64,000 nucleotides of DNA from Marivita lacus (GCF_014637725.1 NZ_BMFC01000014.1:21716-85715), one strand, 5' to 3'. Positions 44,616-55,526 are shown, counted from the stretch's first letter. Made by a program: numbers and translations. Notes: generated from the sequence alone by a model not told the origin.

Positions 44616-46574
44616 ATGGCCGAAGACCTCCTCTCCGGACACGAACCCACCGACTATGACGCCTCCTCGATCGAGGTGCTCGAGGGGCTTGAGCCCGTCC
44701 GTAAACGCCCCGGCATGTATATCGGCGGCACGGACGAGCGCGCGCTGCATCACCTCGTGGCCGAAGTCCTCGACAACTCGATGGACGAGGCGGTTGCGGG
44801 CCATGCCAACCGGATCGAGGTGGAGCTGCACGCGGATTACGCCGTCACCATCCGGGACAACGGGCGTGGCATCCCGATTGATCCGCACCCCAAGTTTCCG
44901 GGCAAATCCGCGCTCGAAGTGATCCTGTGTACGCTGCACGCGGGCGGGAAATTTTCCGGTGATGCCTACGAGACCTCGGGTGGTCTGCATGGCGTGGGGG
45001 CATCGGTCGTGAACGCGCTGTCAGATTCGATGGTGGTGCAGGTGGCGCGCAACAAGGAAGTCTACGAACAGCGCTTCTCGCGCGGCGTGCCCCTGGGTCC
45101 AGTGGCCAAGGTCGGACAGGCCCCGAACCGGCGCGGCACCACGGTGACCTTCCACGCCGATGAACAGATCTTCGGCTCGCACCGGTTCAAACCCGACCGC
45201 ATGCTCAAGATGGTGCGCTCCAAGGCATACTTGTTTTCGGGCGTCGAGATTCGCTGGAAATCCGCGATCAGTGACGGTGTAACGCCTACCGAGGCGACGT
45301 TCCACTTTCCCGGCGGTCTGAGCGATTACCTGACGGAAACGCTGGGCGGGGCATCGACATATGCCGACAAGCCGTTTTCCGGCACGGTTGCATTCCGCGA
45401 AAAGTTCAACGCGGCGGGCAAGGTGGAATGGGCGATCAACTGGACGCCGTCGCGCGACGGGTTCATACAGTCCTACTGCAACACCGTCCCTACCCCCGAA
45501 GGCGGGACACACGAGGCCGGGTTCTGGGCTGCGATTCTCAAGGGCATCCGCGCCTACGGCGAGCTGATCAACAACAAGAAAGCCGCGCAGATCACCCGTG
45601 ACGATCTGATCACCGGCGGCTGTGCGCTGGTGTCCTGTTTCATCCGCGAGCCCGAATTTGTAGGCCAGACCAAGGACCGTCTTGCCACGACCGAGGCGCA
45701 GCGTCTGGTCGAGGGCGCTGTGCGCGACCATTTCGACAACTGGCTGGCGGCGGATACCAAATCCGCGGGCGCGATCCTTGATTTTCTCGTTCTGCGCGCC
45801 GAAGAACGATTGCGGCGGCGGCAGGAGAAAGAGACTCAGCGGAAGACGGCAACCAAAAAGCTGCGCCTGCCCGGCAAGCTGGTGGATTGCTCGTCCTCTG
45901 TGCGCGACGGAACCGAATTGTTCATCGTCGAGGGCGATTCGGCAGGCGGATCAGCCAAGATGGCACGGGACCGCAAGACACAGGCGCTGTTGCCCTTGCG
46001 GGGGAAAATTTTGAACGTTCTGGGTGCTGCCTCCTCTAAACTGGGGACCAATGCCGAGATCAGCGATCTGACACAGGCCTTGGGTGTGGGCCTCGGGACA
46101 AAGTTCAATGTAGACGATCTTCGTTACGACAAGATCATCATCATGACGGATGCGGACGTGGACGGGGCCCATATTGCCGCGCTTTTGATGACATTTTTCT
46201 TCACCCAGATGCGCCCGATGATCGACACCGGGCATCTCTACCTGGCCTGCCCGCCCCTGTACCGCCTGACCCAAGGGGCCAAGCGGCTTTACGTGGCGGA
46301 TGATGCCGAGAAAGAGAAGATGATGGAGAAAGGTCTGGGCGGCAAAGGCAAGATCGACGTCCAGCGCTTCAAGGGTCTGGGCGAGATGGACGCGAAGGAT
46401 TTGAAGGAAACCACGATGGATCCGGCGTCACGGAAATTGATCCGTGTGACGATTGACGAGGACGAACCAGGCGAGACCAGTGACCTGGTGGAACGTCTGA
46501 TGGGGAAAAAGCCGGAGCTTCGGTTTCAGTATATCCAGGAAAACGCGCGGTTTGTTGAGGAGTTGGATGTTTAG
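44616..46574 (+). CDS. parE: DNA topoisomerase IV subunit B
   Basis: A 652-residue GHKL ATPase/TOPRIM protein. GLEPVRKRPGMYIGGTDERALHHLVAEVLDNSMDEA contains the ATP-site Glu/Asn. GLHGVGASVVNALS is the lid motif. EGDSAGGSAK and the DADVDGAHI TOPRIM residues hold Mg2+. The length and RKRPGMYIGGTDE spelling fit ParE, not GyrB, which is longer in this class. With ParC (not in the window) it decatenates daughter chromosomes. Confidence 0.93.
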   Translation: MAEDLLSGHEPTDYDASSIEVLEGLEPVRKRPGMYIGGTDERALHHLVAEVLDNSMDEAVAGHANRIEVELHADYAVTIRDNGRGIPIDPHPKFPGKSALEVILCTLHAGGKFSGDAYETSGGLHGVGASVVNALSDSMVVQVARNKEVYEQRFSRGVPLGPVAKVGQAPNRRGTTVTFHADEQIFGSHRFKPDRMLKMVRSKAYLFSGVEIRWKSAISDGVTPTEATFHFPGGLSDYLTETLGGASTYADKPFSGTVAFREKFNAAGKVEWAINWTPSRDGFIQSYCNTVPTPEGGTHEAGFWAAILKGIRAYGELINNKKAAQITRDDLITGGCALVSCFIREPEFVGQTKDRLATTEAQRLVEGAVRDHFDNWLAADTKSAGAILDFLVLRAEERLRRRQEKETQRKTATKKLRLPGKLVDCSSSVRDGTELFIVEGDSAGGSAKMARDRKTQALLPLRGKILNVLGAASSKLGTNAEISDLTQALGVGLGTKFNVDDLRYDKIIIMTDADVDGAHIAALLMTFFFTQMRPMIDTGHLYLACPPLYRLTQGAKRLYVADDAEKEKMMEKGLGGKGKIDVQRFKGLGEMDAKDLKETTMDPASRKLIRVTIDEDEPGETSDLVERLMGKKPELRFQYIQENARFVEELDV

Positions 46575-46575
46575 C

Positions 46576-46596
46576 AGGGTGCGCACTCGCACACCT
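46576..46596. repeat. Short palindromic repeat, family B (copy 2, degenerate)
   Basis: AGGGTGCGCACTCGCACACCT directly after the parE stop. The GTGCG/CGCAC stem is intact, but the outer arms are imperfect. It resembles the element at 36607-36630. Confidence 0.4.
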
Positions 46597-46740
46597 TGCT
46601 CACGTCAGCACCATATGGTGCGTTTAATCACGCAGTCTAAAGCAGACCATTCCCAGTTCGCAGGACAACGCCGTCGGCAAGAACGGCGTATTTTCTGCGT
46701 ACCGTGTCCAGCTTATCTATAGGCGCCATCCCAAAATGAA

Positions 46741-46768
46741 AAAGCCCCGCTGAAACCAGCGGGGCTTT
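46741..46768 (-). terminator. Intrinsic terminator after rplQ
   Basis: A perfect 12-bp stem, AAAGCCCCGCTG / CAGCGGGGCTTT, around AAAC. On the minus strand it is followed by TTTTTCATTTT. It ends the alpha operon and lies between the convergent parE and rplQ. Confidence 0.92.
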
Positions 46769-46792
46769 CACCTTCCCTTAAAGGGTCAGGTC

Positions 46793-47215
46793 TTAGTCTT
46801 CGTCAGCGCCTTCGAACTCGACGATGCGCGCCTTGTCGGCCGCGCCCTTGGCGTCGACGTCACGCTCGACGAATTCGATGATCGCCATCGGCGCCATGTC
46901 ACCATAGCGGAAACCGGCTTTCAGGATGCGGATATAACCGCCCTGACGCTCGGCGTAACGCGGGCCAAGAATGTCGAACAGTTTGGCGACGTGGATGTCC
47001 TGCTTGAGCGATGCGCGCGCCTGACGGCGGGCGTGCAGATCGCCGCGCTTGGCCAGCGTGACCAGCTTTTCTACGATCGGACGCAGTTCTTTTGCCTTGG
47101 GCAGGGTTGTCTTGATCTGCTCATGTTCGATGAGCGAGCCGGCCATGTTCGCGAAGAGCGCCTTGCGGTGCTCATGGGTGCGGTTCAGGCGGCGGTAGCC
47201 TCGTGCGTGACGCAT
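46793..47215 (-). CDS. rplQ: 50S ribosomal protein L17
   Basis: A 140-residue protein: [20 protein letters not shown] at the start and the L17 motif [21 protein letters not shown]. The C-terminal tail after residue 118 is acidic (EFEGADED), a common Rhodobacterales extension. It is the last gene of the alpha operon (rpsM-rpsK-rpoA-rplQ), 121 nt after rpoA. Confidence 0.97.
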   Translation of the reverse strand: MRHARGYRRLNRTHEHRKALFANMAGSLIEHEQIKTTLPKAKELRPIVEKLVTLAKRGDLHARRQARASLKQDIHVAKLFDILGPRYAERQGGYIRILKAGFRYGDMAPMAIIEFVERDVDAKGAADKARIVEFEGADED

Positions 47216-47336
47216 GTGTCTTCTCCTAATGTGCCCTCTACGGGCGTTTTTGCTTTGTCCGGCCCCCGATGCGTGTCAGGGACTCTCCTTGGGGCGGGTG
47301 CCCGATTGGGTGAGAGTTGCCCCTCACCCGAATTTC

Positions 47337-48353
47337 TTAAAAGTTGTCTTCCATCTTCTTCGCCAGATCTTCGATGTTGTCTGGCGGCCAATCCTCGACA
47401 TCCATGCCAAGGTGCAGGCCCATACCGGACAGCACTTCCTTGATCTCGTTCAGCGACTTGCGACCGAAGTTCGGAGTGCGGAGCATCTCGGCTTCGGTTT
47501 TCTGGATCAGGTCGCCGATATAGACGATGTTGTCGTTCTTCAGGCAGTTCGCCGAACGGACCGACAGTTCCAGTTCGTCCACCTTCTTGAGCAGAAGCGG
47601 GTTGAACTCGAGACCATCGTCGTCATCCTGCGGGCGGGCCGATTCCGGCTCGTCGAAGTTGACGAAGATCGACAGCTGGTCCTGCACGATCCGCGCGGCA
47701 TAGGCCACGGCGTCTTCGGGCGTAAGCGAGCCATCGGTTTCGATCTTCATGGTCAGCTTGTCATAGTCCAGCACCTGGCCCTCGCGGGTGGGCTGCACGT
47801 CATAGGCGACCTTCTTGACCGGCGAGAAGATCGCGTCGATCGGCATGAGACCGATGGGCGCGTCTTCGGGGCGGTTCTTGTCTGCGGACACGTAGCCCTT
47901 GCCGGTGTTGACCGTCAGCTCCATGTAAAGGTCAGCACCCTCGTCGAGGTGGCAGATCACATGGTCGCGGTTCAGCACTTCGATGCCGTTGGTTTCCGAG
48001 ATGTCACCGGCGGTGACGACGCCCGGACCCTTGGCGTTGATCGACACGCGCTTGGGGCCTTCGACTTCCATGCGGATCGAAACGCCCTTGAGGTTCAGAA
48101 CGATGTCGGTCACGTCTTCACGCACACCAGCAACGCTTGAGAACTCGTGCAGCACGTTGTCGATCTGAACGCTGGTGATGGCCGCGCCCTGAAGCGACGA
48201 CAGCAGAACGCGACGCAGCGCGTTGCCAAGCGTCAGGCCAAAGCCCCGCTCCAGCGGTTCGGCGATAACGGTCGCCACGCGCGACGGATCGGCGCCCGGC
48301 TTGACCTCAAGCTGCGTCGGCTTGATCAGTTCTGCCCAGTTCTTGTGGATCAT
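47337..48353 (-). CDS. rpoA: RNA polymerase subunit alpha
   Basis: A 338-residue protein starting at [17 protein letters not shown]. The N-terminal domain (about 1-235) contains [22 protein letters not shown], the dimerisation region. The C-terminal domain holds [51 protein letters not shown], which contacts UP elements and activators. The frame extension upstream of MIHKNW is not used. It sits between rpsK and rplQ. Confidence 0.97.
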   Translation of the reverse strand: MIHKNWAELIKPTQLEVKPGADPSRVATVIAEPLERGFGLTLGNALRRVLLSSLQGAAITSVQIDNVLHEFSSVAGVREDVTDIVLNLKGVSIRMEVEGPKRVSINAKGPGVVTAGDISETNGIEVLNRDHVICHLDEGADLYMELTVNTGKGYVSADKNRPEDAPIGLMPIDAIFSPVKKVAYDVQPTREGQVLDYDKLTMKIETDGSLTPEDAVAYAARIVQDQLSIFVNFDEPESARPQDDDDGLEFNPLLLKKVDELELSVRSANCLKNDNIVYIGDLIQKTEAEMLRTPNFGRKSLNEIKEVLSGMGLHLGMDVEDWPPDNIEDLAKKMEDNF

Positions 48354-48468
48354 GCGTCCCTCCATTCTTGTTTCTGCCCCATGTCCGAAAGGCAAAAACG
48401 CCCGAGGTTAAAATGACGAAAGCACGACCCCACCACACGGTGGGGCCATGCCTTTGGTGTGTTCTCTT

Positions 48469-48861
48469 TTAGACGCGGCGGCGCTTCGGCGGACGGCAGC
48501 CGTTGTGCGCCATCGGGGTCACATCACGGATCGAGGTGATGTTGAAACCGACAGCAGCCAGAGCGCGCAGAGCCGATTCACGACCCGAACCGGGACCCTG
48601 AACTTCGACTTCGATCGTCTTGACGCCATGTTCCTGCGCTTTGCGACCCGCATCCTCGGCAGCCAACTGAGCCGCGTAGGGTGTGGATTTCCGCGAGCCC
48701 TTGAAGCCCATGGTGCCGGCGGACGACCACGCAATGGCGTTGCCCTGCACGTCGGAGATCAGGATCTTGGTGTTGTTGAATGAAGAATTTACATGCGCAA
48801 CGCCTGCTGCGATGTTCTTGGAGACCTTCTTCTTGCCTGCGCGTCTTGTATCGCGTGCCAT
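48469..48861 (-). CDS. rpsK: 30S ribosomal protein S11
   Basis: A 130-residue protein: [44 protein letters not shown] is the S11 core, ending in the basic [11 protein letters not shown]. It sits in the small-subunit platform. It is 15 nt after rpsM. Confidence 0.97.
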   Translation of the reverse strand: MARDTRRAGKKKVSKNIAAGVAHVNSSFNNTKILISDVQGNAIAWSSAGTMGFKGSRKSTPYAAQLAAEDAGRKAQEHGVKTIEVEVQGPGSGRESALRALAAVGFNITSIRDVTPMAHNGCRPPKRRRV

Positions 48862-48876
48862 GATATCAGCCCTCCC

Positions 48877-49245
48877 TTATTTCTTCTTGCCGGCAATGGC
48901 CTTTGCGGGGCCTTTGCGGGTGCGAGCGTTGGTGTGGGTCCGCTGACCGCGAACGGGCAGATTGCGGCGATGACGCAGGCCACGGTAGCAGCCGAGGTCC
49001 ATCAGGCGCTTGATGTTCATCTGGGTCTCGCGACGCAGGTCGCCTTCGACGGTGTAATTGGCGTCGATATGTTCCCGAACCGCGAGCACTTCGGCATCGC
49101 TCAGTTCGTTGACCCGGCGGGTGGGATCGATGTTGACCGCTTCGCAAATGGCTTTTGCGGAGGTATGGCCAATACCTGTGATGTAGGTGAGGGCGATTGG
49201 AACACGCTTCCCAGTGGGAATGTTCACGCCAGCAATACGTGCCAC
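48877..49245 (-). CDS. rpsM: 30S ribosomal protein S13
   Basis: A 122-residue protein. The start is GTG (49245), giving [15 protein letters not shown], with AAGGACG about 9 nt upstream. The longer frame from 49302 adds residues not found in S13. [17 protein letters not shown] and [28 protein letters not shown] are family motifs. It binds the head of 16S rRNA and contacts tRNA. It is the first gene of the alpha operon, downstream of a clear promoter at 49401-49429. Confidence 0.96.
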   Translation of the reverse strand: MARIAGVNIPTGKRVPIALTYITGIGHTSAKAICEAVNIDPTRRVNELSDAEVLAVREHIDANYTVEGDLRRETQMNIKRLMDLGCYRGLRHRRNLPVRGQRTHTNARTRKGPAKAIAGKKK

Positions 49246-49642
49246 GTATGACGTCCTTTTCGTTGCGGGTCCGTAACTCCAGACCCTTTTTTCACAACAC
49301 AAGGCCCGTCGGTTTTACCCTTGGAGCCTTTGGCTGATCAGGTGATCCACAAAGGGGTGCGACCCGCTTCGTGACGGTGATTCTCATATAGAGATGGCGA
49401 TAGATAGGAGCGTTTGACTGTCGCGTCAACCCTCAGTCGAACCAGCCTTGGCAGACCTGGTATTCTTCACTTTCAGCGCAAATAAAACGACCTCATGTCA
49501 CTTCCATGTCTGAGCTGATGTCGTCATCCGCATGTAGCAGGTCGCGCACGATCCAGAACACGTCCGCGACGATCGTCCCACCGCTGCCAAGACCAATCAC
49601 AACGGCTTTCGACAACGAGGTTACCCGCAAAGCTTCCGCGGT
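49246..49642. other. Gap between adk and rpsM
   Basis: This 397-bp stretch holds the alpha-operon promoter (49401-49429) and an rpsM leader of about 150 nt. A 40-codon TTG-started frame on the minus strand (49493-49615, about TSKAVVIGLGSGGTIVADVF-like sequence) follows adk, but it has no good ribosome-binding site and is not called. Confidence 0.5.
49401..49429 (-). promoter_or_regulatory. Predicted promoter of rpsM-rpsK-rpoA-rplQ
   Basis: On the minus strand TTGACG (49424-49429) and TATCTA (49401-49406) are exactly 17 nt apart. Transcription would start near 49394. Confidence 0.65.
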
Positions 49643-50221
49643 TCAGGCATCCACAATCTTCGCAATCGCCGCTTTGACGCTGGCCATCTCGCCCAGCCCG
49701 TCAATCGAGGACAGTTGCCCCTTGGCGTAGTAATAGCCAATCAGGGGTGACGTCTGCTTGTAGTAGGCCATCAAACGCACCTTGAGGCTTTCCTCATTGT
49801 CGTCTGCCCGTACAGTCTGACCCGCGGCGCGGGCGTCCTGTGCGCGACCGACGATGCGTTGAACCAGAACCTCGTCATTCACCTGCAACTCGATGACGTA
49901 ATCCAGGGTTTCGCCCTCTTCGGCAAGAAGATCGGCCAGCGCGTCGGCCTGCGCCAGCGTGCGGGGGAAGCCGTCAAAGATGAAGCCCCCCTTCTTGTCG
50001 CCTTTCAGCTTTTCGCGGATCAGGCCGATGACGATCTCGTCCGTCACCAGATCACCGCGGGCCATTACGTCAGCGACGATCTTGCCCATCTCCGTGCCGC
50101 TGTCCTTGGCTTCGCGCAGCATGTCGCCGGTCGAAAGCTGGATCATCCCACGCTCTTCACACAGGAACTTGGCCTGTGTGCCTTTGCCCGCACCCGGCGG
50201 GCCCAATAGTATGATGTTCAT
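49643..50221 (-). CDS. adk: Adenylate kinase (short LID form)
   Basis: A 192-residue enzyme. P-loop [14 protein letters not shown] is at residues 7-20. [16 protein letters not shown] and [14 protein letters not shown] follow. The LID domain is the short type, without the zinc-binding insertion. It equilibrates ATP, ADP and AMP. Its start overlaps the secY stop by 4 nt. Confidence 0.96.
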   Translation of the reverse strand: MNIILLGPPGAGKGTQAKFLCEERGMIQLSTGDMLREAKDSGTEMGKIVADVMARGDLVTDEIVIGLIREKLKGDKKGGFIFDGFPRTLAQADALADLLAEEGETLDYVIELQVNDEVLVQRIVGRAQDARAAGQTVRADDNEESLKVRLMAYYKQTSPLIGYYYAKGQLSSIDGLGEMASVKAAIAKIVDA

Positions 50222-51582
50222 CGACGCGCCGGACTCCGTCTCTTGCCTTTGGATTTACCCTTGCCGCGCAGCTGCGACTTTTGAATAAGACCTTCGTATT
50301 GATGCGCCAGAAGATGGCTTTGCACCTGCTGGATCGTGTCCATGGTCACCGACACCACGATGAGCACCGAAGTGCCGCCGAAGTAGAACGGAATGGCGAA
50401 CTGGCCGCGCAGGATTTCGGGAAGCAGACAGACCGCCGTCAGATAGGCAGAGCCCAGAACCAGCACGCGGTTGACCACGTATTCGAGATACTCGGCAGTT
50501 TTCTTGCCCGGACGGATACCCGGCACAAAGCCGTTCTGGTTCTTGAGGTTGTCGGCCACGTCATCGACCTTGAACGACACGTTGAAGGTGTAGAAGTAGG
50601 CGAAGAAGACGATCATCGCGCCGAAGAACAGCAGGTAAAGCGGCTGACCCGGCCCGAAATAGGCGAGGATCGTCGACATCACAGGACCCGAATTCTGGCC
50701 GCTGAAGGTGCTGACCGTCGTCGGCAGCAGAAGAAGAGAGCTGGCAAAGATCGCCGGGATCACGCCCGCTGGGTTGACCTTGACGGGCAAGTGGCTGTTC
50801 TGCGCTTCTGCGATCTTCATGCCCATCTGGCGACGGGGATACTGAATGGTGATCTTCCGGAGCGCGCGCTCCATGAAGACCACGAACATGATCACCAGAA
50901 TCACCATGAGGATCACCCCCACGATCACCGCAGGGCTGATGGCGCCCGACCGGCCCGACGCAAAGAACTGCGCAAGGGCGGCAGGCACTTCGGCGATGAT
51001 GCCGACAAAGATGATGAGCGAGATGCCGTTGCCGACGCCGCGTGCTGTGATCTGTTCACCCAGCCACATCAGGAACATCGTGCCACCCACAAGAGTGATC
51101 ACGCAGGACGCACGGAAGAACCAGCCGGGATCGGTCACCAGATCGCCCGCTTCGAGGCTGACAGCGAGGCCATAGGCCTGGACCGTGGCAAGGAACACCG
51201 TGCCGTAACGCGTGTATTGCGCGATCTTCTTGCGCCCCGCCTCGCCCTCTTTCTTGAGCTGTTCGAGCGACGGCACCATGGAGGCCAGAAGCTGAACGAT
51301 GATCGAGGCCGAGATATAGGGCATGATGCCAAGGGCAAAGATCCCCATGCGACCCAGGGCACCGCCGGTGAACATCGTGAGGATGCCCCCGATGCCCTGC
51401 TGGGCCTGCTCCATGAAGTCGCGCAGGGCAATGCCGTCGATCCCGGGAACCGGGATGAACGTGCCGATGCGGTAGACGATCAGAAGGCCGAGCGTAAACA
51501 AAATGCGGTTGCGCAAATCGGTCGCCTTGCCGAGCGCAGCCCAGCTTGTATTCGCGGCCATTTGTTCTGCAGCTGATACCAT
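50218..51582 (-). CDS. secY: Protein translocase subunit SecY
   Basis: A 454-residue protein with ten membrane helices, starting at [20 protein letters not shown] with AGAGA upstream. [10 protein letters not shown] and the plug region near [25 protein letters not shown] are typical. YPRRQMG and [13 protein letters not shown] mark the cytoplasmic loops that bind SecA and ribosomes. The C-terminus is basic ([20 protein letters not shown]). It is in the rplO-secY-adk unit. Confidence 0.96.
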   Translation of the reverse strand: MVSAAEQMAANTSWAALGKATDLRNRILFTLGLLIVYRIGTFIPVPGIDGIALRDFMEQAQQGIGGILTMFTGGALGRMGIFALGIMPYISASIIVQLLASMVPSLEQLKKEGEAGRKKIAQYTRYGTVFLATVQAYGLAVSLEAGDLVTDPGWFFRASCVITLVGGTMFLMWLGEQITARGVGNGISLIIFVGIIAEVPAALAQFFASGRSGAISPAVIVGVILMVILVIMFVVFMERALRKITIQYPRRQMGMKIAEAQNSHLPVKVNPAGVIPAIFASSLLLLPTTVSTFSGQNSGPVMSTILAYFGPGQPLYLLFFGAMIVFFAYFYTFNVSFKVDDVADNLKNQNGFVPGIRPGKKTAEYLEYVVNRVLVLGSAYLTAVCLLPEILRGQFAIPFYFGGTSVLIVVSVTMDTIQQVQSHLLAHQYEGLIQKSQLRGKGKSKGKRRSPARR

Positions 51583-51686
51583 GCGGGTCTCTTTTATGAT
51601 GAACGCCGCCATGAGCGGTCCGGCTCAGGCGGCGTTTGGAAAGCTCTGGAGGACATGTAAGCGGCGCGAGGGCCGCTCACAACCTC

Positions 51687-52160
51687 TTATTCGGCAGCGT
51701 GTGCGGTTGTGACCGTCAGCGACCCACCAGCCTTCTCCACCGCGTCGATCGCAGATTTCGAAGCACCCGTGACGGCCAGCGTCACTTTGGAGGTGATTTC
51801 GCCCTTGGACAGAACGCGGATGCCGTCAAGCTTGCGGCGCACCAGACCGGATGCGATCAGCGCGTCCTCGTCGATGGTACCTGCCGCATCAAGCTTGCCA
51901 GCGTCGACGAATTTCTGGATCAGGCCAAGGTTGACCACGGCAAACGCCTTGCGGTTGGGCTTGTTGAAGCCACGCTTGGGAAGGCGCTGGTAGAGCGGCA
52001 TCTGGCCACCCTCGTAGCCCTTGATGGCCACACCCGAACGAGATTTCTGACCTTTGATACCCCGGCCACCCATCTTGCCAAGACCCGAACCGGGACCACG
52101 GCCAACGCGCTTTCTGCGTTTGGTTGCGCCAGGATTGTCGCTGAGTTCATGCAGTTTCAT
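51687..52160 (-). CDS. rplO: 50S ribosomal protein L15
   Basis: A 157-residue protein starting at [26 protein letters not shown], the L15 signature. [15 protein letters not shown] follows, and the C-terminal domain ends in VTTAHAAE. It is an assembly protein of the large subunit. The frame upstream of MKLHEL is leader DNA. A strong promoter lies at 52257-52285. Confidence 0.96.
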   Translation of the reverse strand: MKLHELSDNPGATKRRKRVGRGPGSGLGKMGGRGIKGQKSRSGVAIKGYEGGQMPLYQRLPKRGFNKPNRKAFAVVNLGLIQKFVDAGKLDAAGTIDEDALIASGLVRRKLDGIRVLSKGEITSKVTLAVTGASKSAIDAVEKAGGSLTVTTAHAAE

Positions 52161-52256
52161 ATCGCTTCTCCTTTGCCGGAAACGCCCCCGAAGCGATGTG
52201 GGACGAACGCGGCTTTTCTTGATTGTGACTCGCGGACCACTCGGTCCACCGGGGGG

Positions 52257-52285
52257 CGTATAGATCGTTGCTGGCAACGGTTCAA
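52257..52285 (-). promoter_or_regulatory. Predicted promoter of rplO-secY-adk
   Basis: On the minus strand TTGAAC (52280-52285) and TATACG (52257-52262) are 17 nt apart. The start would be near 52250, about 90 nt before rplO. It lies downstream of the hairpin at 52331-52360. Confidence 0.65.
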
Positions 52286-52330
52286 GAGGGCAGTTCGGTC
52301 GTTTCGGGGCCGACGCCGCTCTCCAATGGA

Positions 52331-52360
52331 AAAGCCCGCCGGATGTCTCGGGCGGGCTTT
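52331..52360 (-). terminator. Hairpin between rpmD and rplO
   Basis: A perfect 10-bp stem, AAAGCCCGCC / GGCGGGCTTT, with a 10-nt loop. On the minus strand it is followed by TTCC. It starts 22 nt past the rpmD stop. With a new promoter just downstream, it looks like an internal terminator or attenuator within the classical spc operon. Confidence 0.7.
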
Positions 52361-52382
52361 CCTGTGTCAGAGCGGAATGGCC

Positions 52383-52571
52383 TCAGCCGCGCTCTTCGAT
52401 GATCTCGACCATGTGCGACACCTTGCGGACCATGCCACGGATGGCGGGTGTGTCCTCGAGTTCACGGGTCTTGTGCATCTTGTTCAGGCCCAGGCCGATC
52501 AGCGTCTGACGCTGCACACCGGGGCGACGGATCGGAGAACCGATCTGCTTGACTACGATTGTCTTTGCCAT
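52383..52571 (-). CDS. rpmD: 50S ribosomal protein L30
   Basis: A 62-residue protein: [46 protein letters not shown] is the full L30 pattern. It starts 5 nt after rpsE and is the last gene before the hairpin at 52331-52360. Confidence 0.95.
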   Translation of the reverse strand: MAKTIVVKQIGSPIRRPGVQRQTLIGLGLNKMHKTRELEDTPAIRGMVRKVSHMVEIIEERG

Positions 52572-52576
52572 CTGGA

Positions 52577-53161
52577 TCAGGCCTCCTCAGCAACCTGGGC
52601 GCTTTCCTGCGGCGCGTCTTCACGCTTGGGCAGGATATCGGCCACTTTCTTGCCACGACGCTGCGCGACGGACCTCGGGCTGGACTCCTTGGAGAGACCA
52701 TCCAGCGTGGCGCGGATCATGTTGTACGGGTTCTGCGAGCCGATCGACTTGGCGACGACGTCCTGCACACCCAGCATTTCGAACACGGCACGCATCGGAC
52801 CACCGGCGATGATACCGGTACCAGTCGGCGCTGTTCGCATCACGACCTTGCCGGCACCATGACGGCCTTCGATGTCGTGGTGCAGCGTGCGACCTTCGCG
52901 CAGCGGCACGCGGATCATCTTGCGCTTGGCTTGCTCGGTCGCCTTGCGGATGGCCTCGGGGACCTCCTTGGCTTTACCCTTGCCAAAGCCGACGCGGCCT
53001 TTCTGGTCGCCCACAACGACAAGCGCGGCGAAGCCGAAACGCTTACCACCCTTGACGGTCTTGGACACCCGGTTGATTGCGACAAGGCGATCCGCGAATT
53101 CCGGCGCCTGCTCTTCACGTTCGCGGCGATTGCCACGACGATTGTTTTCACGTTCTGCCAT
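52577..53161 (-). CDS. rpsE: 30S ribosomal protein S5
   Basis: A 194-residue protein. The double-stranded-RNA-binding N-domain contains [28 protein letters not shown], followed by the S5_C domain with [25 protein letters not shown]. The N-terminus is rich in Arg and Glu ([15 protein letters not shown]), and the C-terminus has a short acidic tail. It controls decoding accuracy. It is separated from rplR by 168 nt holding two short palindromes. Confidence 0.97.
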   Translation of the reverse strand: MAERENNRRGNRREREEQAPEFADRLVAINRVSKTVKGGKRFGFAALVVVGDQKGRVGFGKGKAKEVPEAIRKATEQAKRKMIRVPLREGRTLHHDIEGRHGAGKVVMRTAPTGTGIIAGGPMRAVFEMLGVQDVVAKSIGSQNPYNMIRATLDGLSKESSPRSVAQRRGKKVADILPKREDAPQESAQVAEEA

Positions 53162-53266
53162 CTAGGCATCCTTTGAGTTGTGGGCCCTAGGCCCGTTGTC
53201 CAATCCAGGTGAGCTTTTTGGCGCTCCCGGATCATCGGGAAGGGTTGACCCCTCCGCAAAACGTAT

Positions 53267-53288
53267 GCCGGGCAGAAGCCCGGCCTAC
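53267..53288 (+). repeat. Short palindromic repeat, family A (copy 2)
   Basis: GCCGGGC, loop AGAA, GCCCGGC, then CTAC. The stem and flank are the same as at 4174-4195. It lies in the gap between rplR and rpsE, 11 nt from a family B element. Confidence 0.6.
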
Positions 53289-53298
53289 GGTGTGTGTC

Positions 53299-53323
53299 GG
53301 GTGCGTGCTTGCGTGCACGCACC
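53299..53323. repeat. Short palindromic repeat, family B (copy 3)
   Basis: GGTGCGTGC (53300-53308) pairs perfectly with GCACGCACC (53315-53323) around a 6-nt loop, 6 nt past the rplR stop. The same element, with a similar trailing sequence, follows rplP at 58377. Confidence 0.6.
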
Positions 53324-53329
53324 AATCGC

Positions 53330-53683
53330 TTAAATCTTCAGACCACCTTCGCGGGCTGCGTCGGCCAGAGCCTTGACGCGGCCGTGAAAGAGGAAACCGC
53401 CACGATCGAAATATGCTTCTTCGATCCCGGCTTTCTTGGCGCGCTCGGCAATCGCCGCACCGACCTTTTGGGCCGATTCAACGTTGTTCTTGCCACCAAG
53501 CTCTTTTTCCATCGTGGAAGCCGCTGCCAGCGTCACGCCGTTCACATCGTCGATCAGCTGAACGCTGATGTTCTTGTTCGAACGGTGAACGCTCAGGCGC
53601 ACGCGCCCTGCATTGACCTTGCGAAGTTTGTTCCGAACGCGCAGACGGCGCTTCTGGAACAGATCACGTTTACTGTTTGCCAT
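53330..53683 (-). CDS. rplR: 50S ribosomal protein L18
   Basis: A 117-residue protein: [37 protein letters not shown] in the 5S-rRNA-binding half and the end [27 protein letters not shown]. It binds 5S rRNA with L5. It lies 12 nt after rplF. Confidence 0.96.
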   Translation of the reverse strand: MANSKRDLFQKRRLRVRNKLRKVNAGRVRLSVHRSNKNISVQLIDDVNGVTLAAASTMEKELGGKNNVESAQKVGAAIAERAKKAGIEEAYFDRGGFLFHGRVKALADAAREGGLKI

Positions 53684-53695
53684 GTCCTTGCGTCC

Positions 53696-54229
53696 TTACT
53701 TCTTCTTGCCTTCCTTCTGGAAGATGTATTCGCCCTTATAGCGGATGCCCTTGCCCTTGTAGGGCTCTGGGCGACGCCAGTCGCGAATGTTGGCGGCAAC
53801 CTGGCCAACCAGCTGAGCGTCATGGCCTTCGACCACGATCTCTGTCTGCTTGGGCACGGTCAAAACCACACCTTCCGGAATTTGGAAATCAACGTCATGC
53901 GACAGCCCGAGGTTCAGTTTCAGGACATTGCCCTGAAGCGTCGCACGGTAACCAACACCCCGGATTTCAAGCTCTTTCTTGAAGGTGTTGGACACGCCGT
54001 GCACCAGGTTCGCCACCATCGTGCGGGACATGCCCCACTGCTGGCGAGCGCGCTTGGACTTACCACGCGGCGTGACTGTGATCACGTTATCTTCAACCGT
54101 GATGGTGATATCATCGGTCGCGGTGAAGCTGCGGGCGCCTTTCGGGCCCTTCACTTCGACGGTCTGGCCAGACACGGATGCAGAGACACCCGAGGGCAGC
54201 TCGACCGGCTGTTTACCAATACGAGACAT
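53696..54229 (-). CDS. rplF: 50S ribosomal protein L6
   Basis: A 177-residue protein with the two tandem L6 domains. [15 protein letters not shown] starts it, and the C-terminal motif [24 protein letters not shown] contacts the sarcin-ricin loop. It lies 12 nt after rpsH. Confidence 0.97.
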   Translation of the reverse strand: MSRIGKQPVELPSGVSASVSGQTVEVKGPKGARSFTATDDITITVEDNVITVTPRGKSKRARQQWGMSRTMVANLVHGVSNTFKKELEIRGVGYRATLQGNVLKLNLGLSHDVDFQIPEGVVLTVPKQTEIVVEGHDAQLVGQVAANIRDWRRPEPYKGKGIRYKGEYIFQKEGKKK

Positions 54230-54241
54230 TACCAGACCTCC

Positions 54242-54634
54242 TTAGAAGACAGTGCAAAGTACTTCGCCGCCAACATTGTGGCTGCGGGCACTTGCATCGG
54301 TCATGACGCCTTTGGATGTGGACACGATCGACACACCCAGACCCTGACGGACCTGCGGGATGTCATCCACGCCCAGATACACACGACGGCCCGGCTTGGA
54401 CACGCGCTTGAGTTCGCGGATCACGGGGGTGCCATCGTAGTACTTCAGGCTGATTTCATATGCGGGGTGGCCATTCACGTCCTTGGTTTCTTCGAAACCA
54501 CGGATGTAGCCCTCATCGAGCATCACCGCGAGAACACGACCGCGCAGCTTGGAGGCCGGGGTCATGGTCGTGGATTTGCCGCGCATCTGTGCGTTGCGGA
54601 TACGGGTGAGCATATCGCCGATAGGATCGTTCAT
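54242..54634 (-). CDS. rpsH: 30S ribosomal protein S8
   Basis: A 130-residue protein: [22 protein letters not shown] at the start and the RNA-binding end [32 protein letters not shown]. In E. coli S8 also represses the spc mRNA. Whether that occurs here is unknown, given the split operon. Confidence 0.97.
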   Translation of the reverse strand: MNDPIGDMLTRIRNAQMRGKSTTMTPASKLRGRVLAVMLDEGYIRGFEETKDVNGHPAYEISLKYYDGTPVIRELKRVSKPGRRVYLGVDDIPQVRQGLGVSIVSTSKGVMTDASARSHNVGGEVLCTVF

Positions 54635-54646
54635 ACTATGCCCTCC

Positions 54647-54952
54647 TTACCAGCTCGACTTGACCATGCCGGGGGCTTGTCCATTGCTGGCAAGTTCACG
54701 AAGCATGATCCGGCTGACCTTGAGTTTACGGTAATAGGCGTGCGGACGCCCGGTGAGTTGGCAGCGGTTGTGCAGGCGCGAGGGCGCGCTGTTCCGCGGC
54801 AGTTTTGCAAGCTTGAGGCGCGCCTTGAAGCGCTCTTCCATCGGCTTGCTTTCATCGTTCGCGATTGCTTTCAGCTCAGCCCGCTTGGCGGCGTATTTTT
54901 CCACCAGCGCCTGACGCTTCTTCTCGCGTTCAATCATTGCTTTCTTCGCCAT
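54647..54952 (-). CDS. rpsN: 30S ribosomal protein S14
   Basis: A 101-residue protein of the long, zinc-free type. It has no CxxC pair, only the [40 protein letters not shown] block. It sits in the head of the small subunit. It lies between rplE and rpsH. Confidence 0.97.
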   Translation of the reverse strand: MAKKAMIEREKKRQALVEKYAAKRAELKAIANDESKPMEERFKARLKLAKLPRNSAPSRLHNRCQLTGRPHAYYRKLKVSRIMLRELASNGQAPGMVKSSW

Positions 54953-54965
54953 GGTATCAGTCCCC

Positions 54966-55526
54966 TCAGGCGTTGAACGGCATGTTGAAATGCTTCAACA
55001 GCGCCTTGGCTTCCGCGTCGGTCTTTGCGGTCGTCGTGATGATGATATCCATGCCCCAGACCTCATCGACCTTGTCGAAGTCGATTTCGGGGAACACGAT
55101 GTGCTCTTTCATGCCCATGGCAAAGTTGCCACGACCATCAAAGGACGGCTTTACGCCGCGGAAGTCCCGGATACGGGGCATCGCGATGGTGATCAGGCGG
55201 TCGAGGAAATCGTACATCCGATCGCCACGCAGGGTCACCTTGGCACCAAGCGGCATTTCTTCGCGAACGCGGAAGCCCGCGATGGATTTCTTTGCCTTGG
55301 TGGTGACGGCCTGCTGACCAGCGATCTTTGTGAGATCCTCGACAGCAGATTTTGCCTTCTTGCTGTCACGGACAGCTTCGGCACCGCAGCCGATGTTCAG
55401 CACGATCTTGTCGAGGCGCGGAATCATCATGTCGTTCGAATAACCGAACTCTTCCTTCATCGCGGCCTTGATCTGGTCGCGGAAGATGGACTTGAGGCGC
55501 GGGGTGTAGGTTGCGGTATCAAGCAT
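54966..55526 (-). CDS. rplE: 50S ribosomal protein L5
   Basis: A 186-residue protein: [21 protein letters not shown], then RKVTLRG-type [31 protein letters not shown], and the terminal [27 protein letters not shown]. It binds 5S rRNA and contacts P-site tRNA. Its first 8 nt overlap the rplX end. Confidence 0.97.
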   Translation of the reverse strand: MLDTATYTPRLKSIFRDQIKAAMKEEFGYSNDMMIPRLDKIVLNIGCGAEAVRDSKKAKSAVEDLTKIAGQQAVTTKAKKSIAGFRVREEMPLGAKVTLRGDRMYDFLDRLITIAMPRIRDFRGVKPSFDGRGNFAMGMKEHIVFPEIDFDKVDEVWGMDIIITTTAKTDAEAKALLKHFNMPFNA

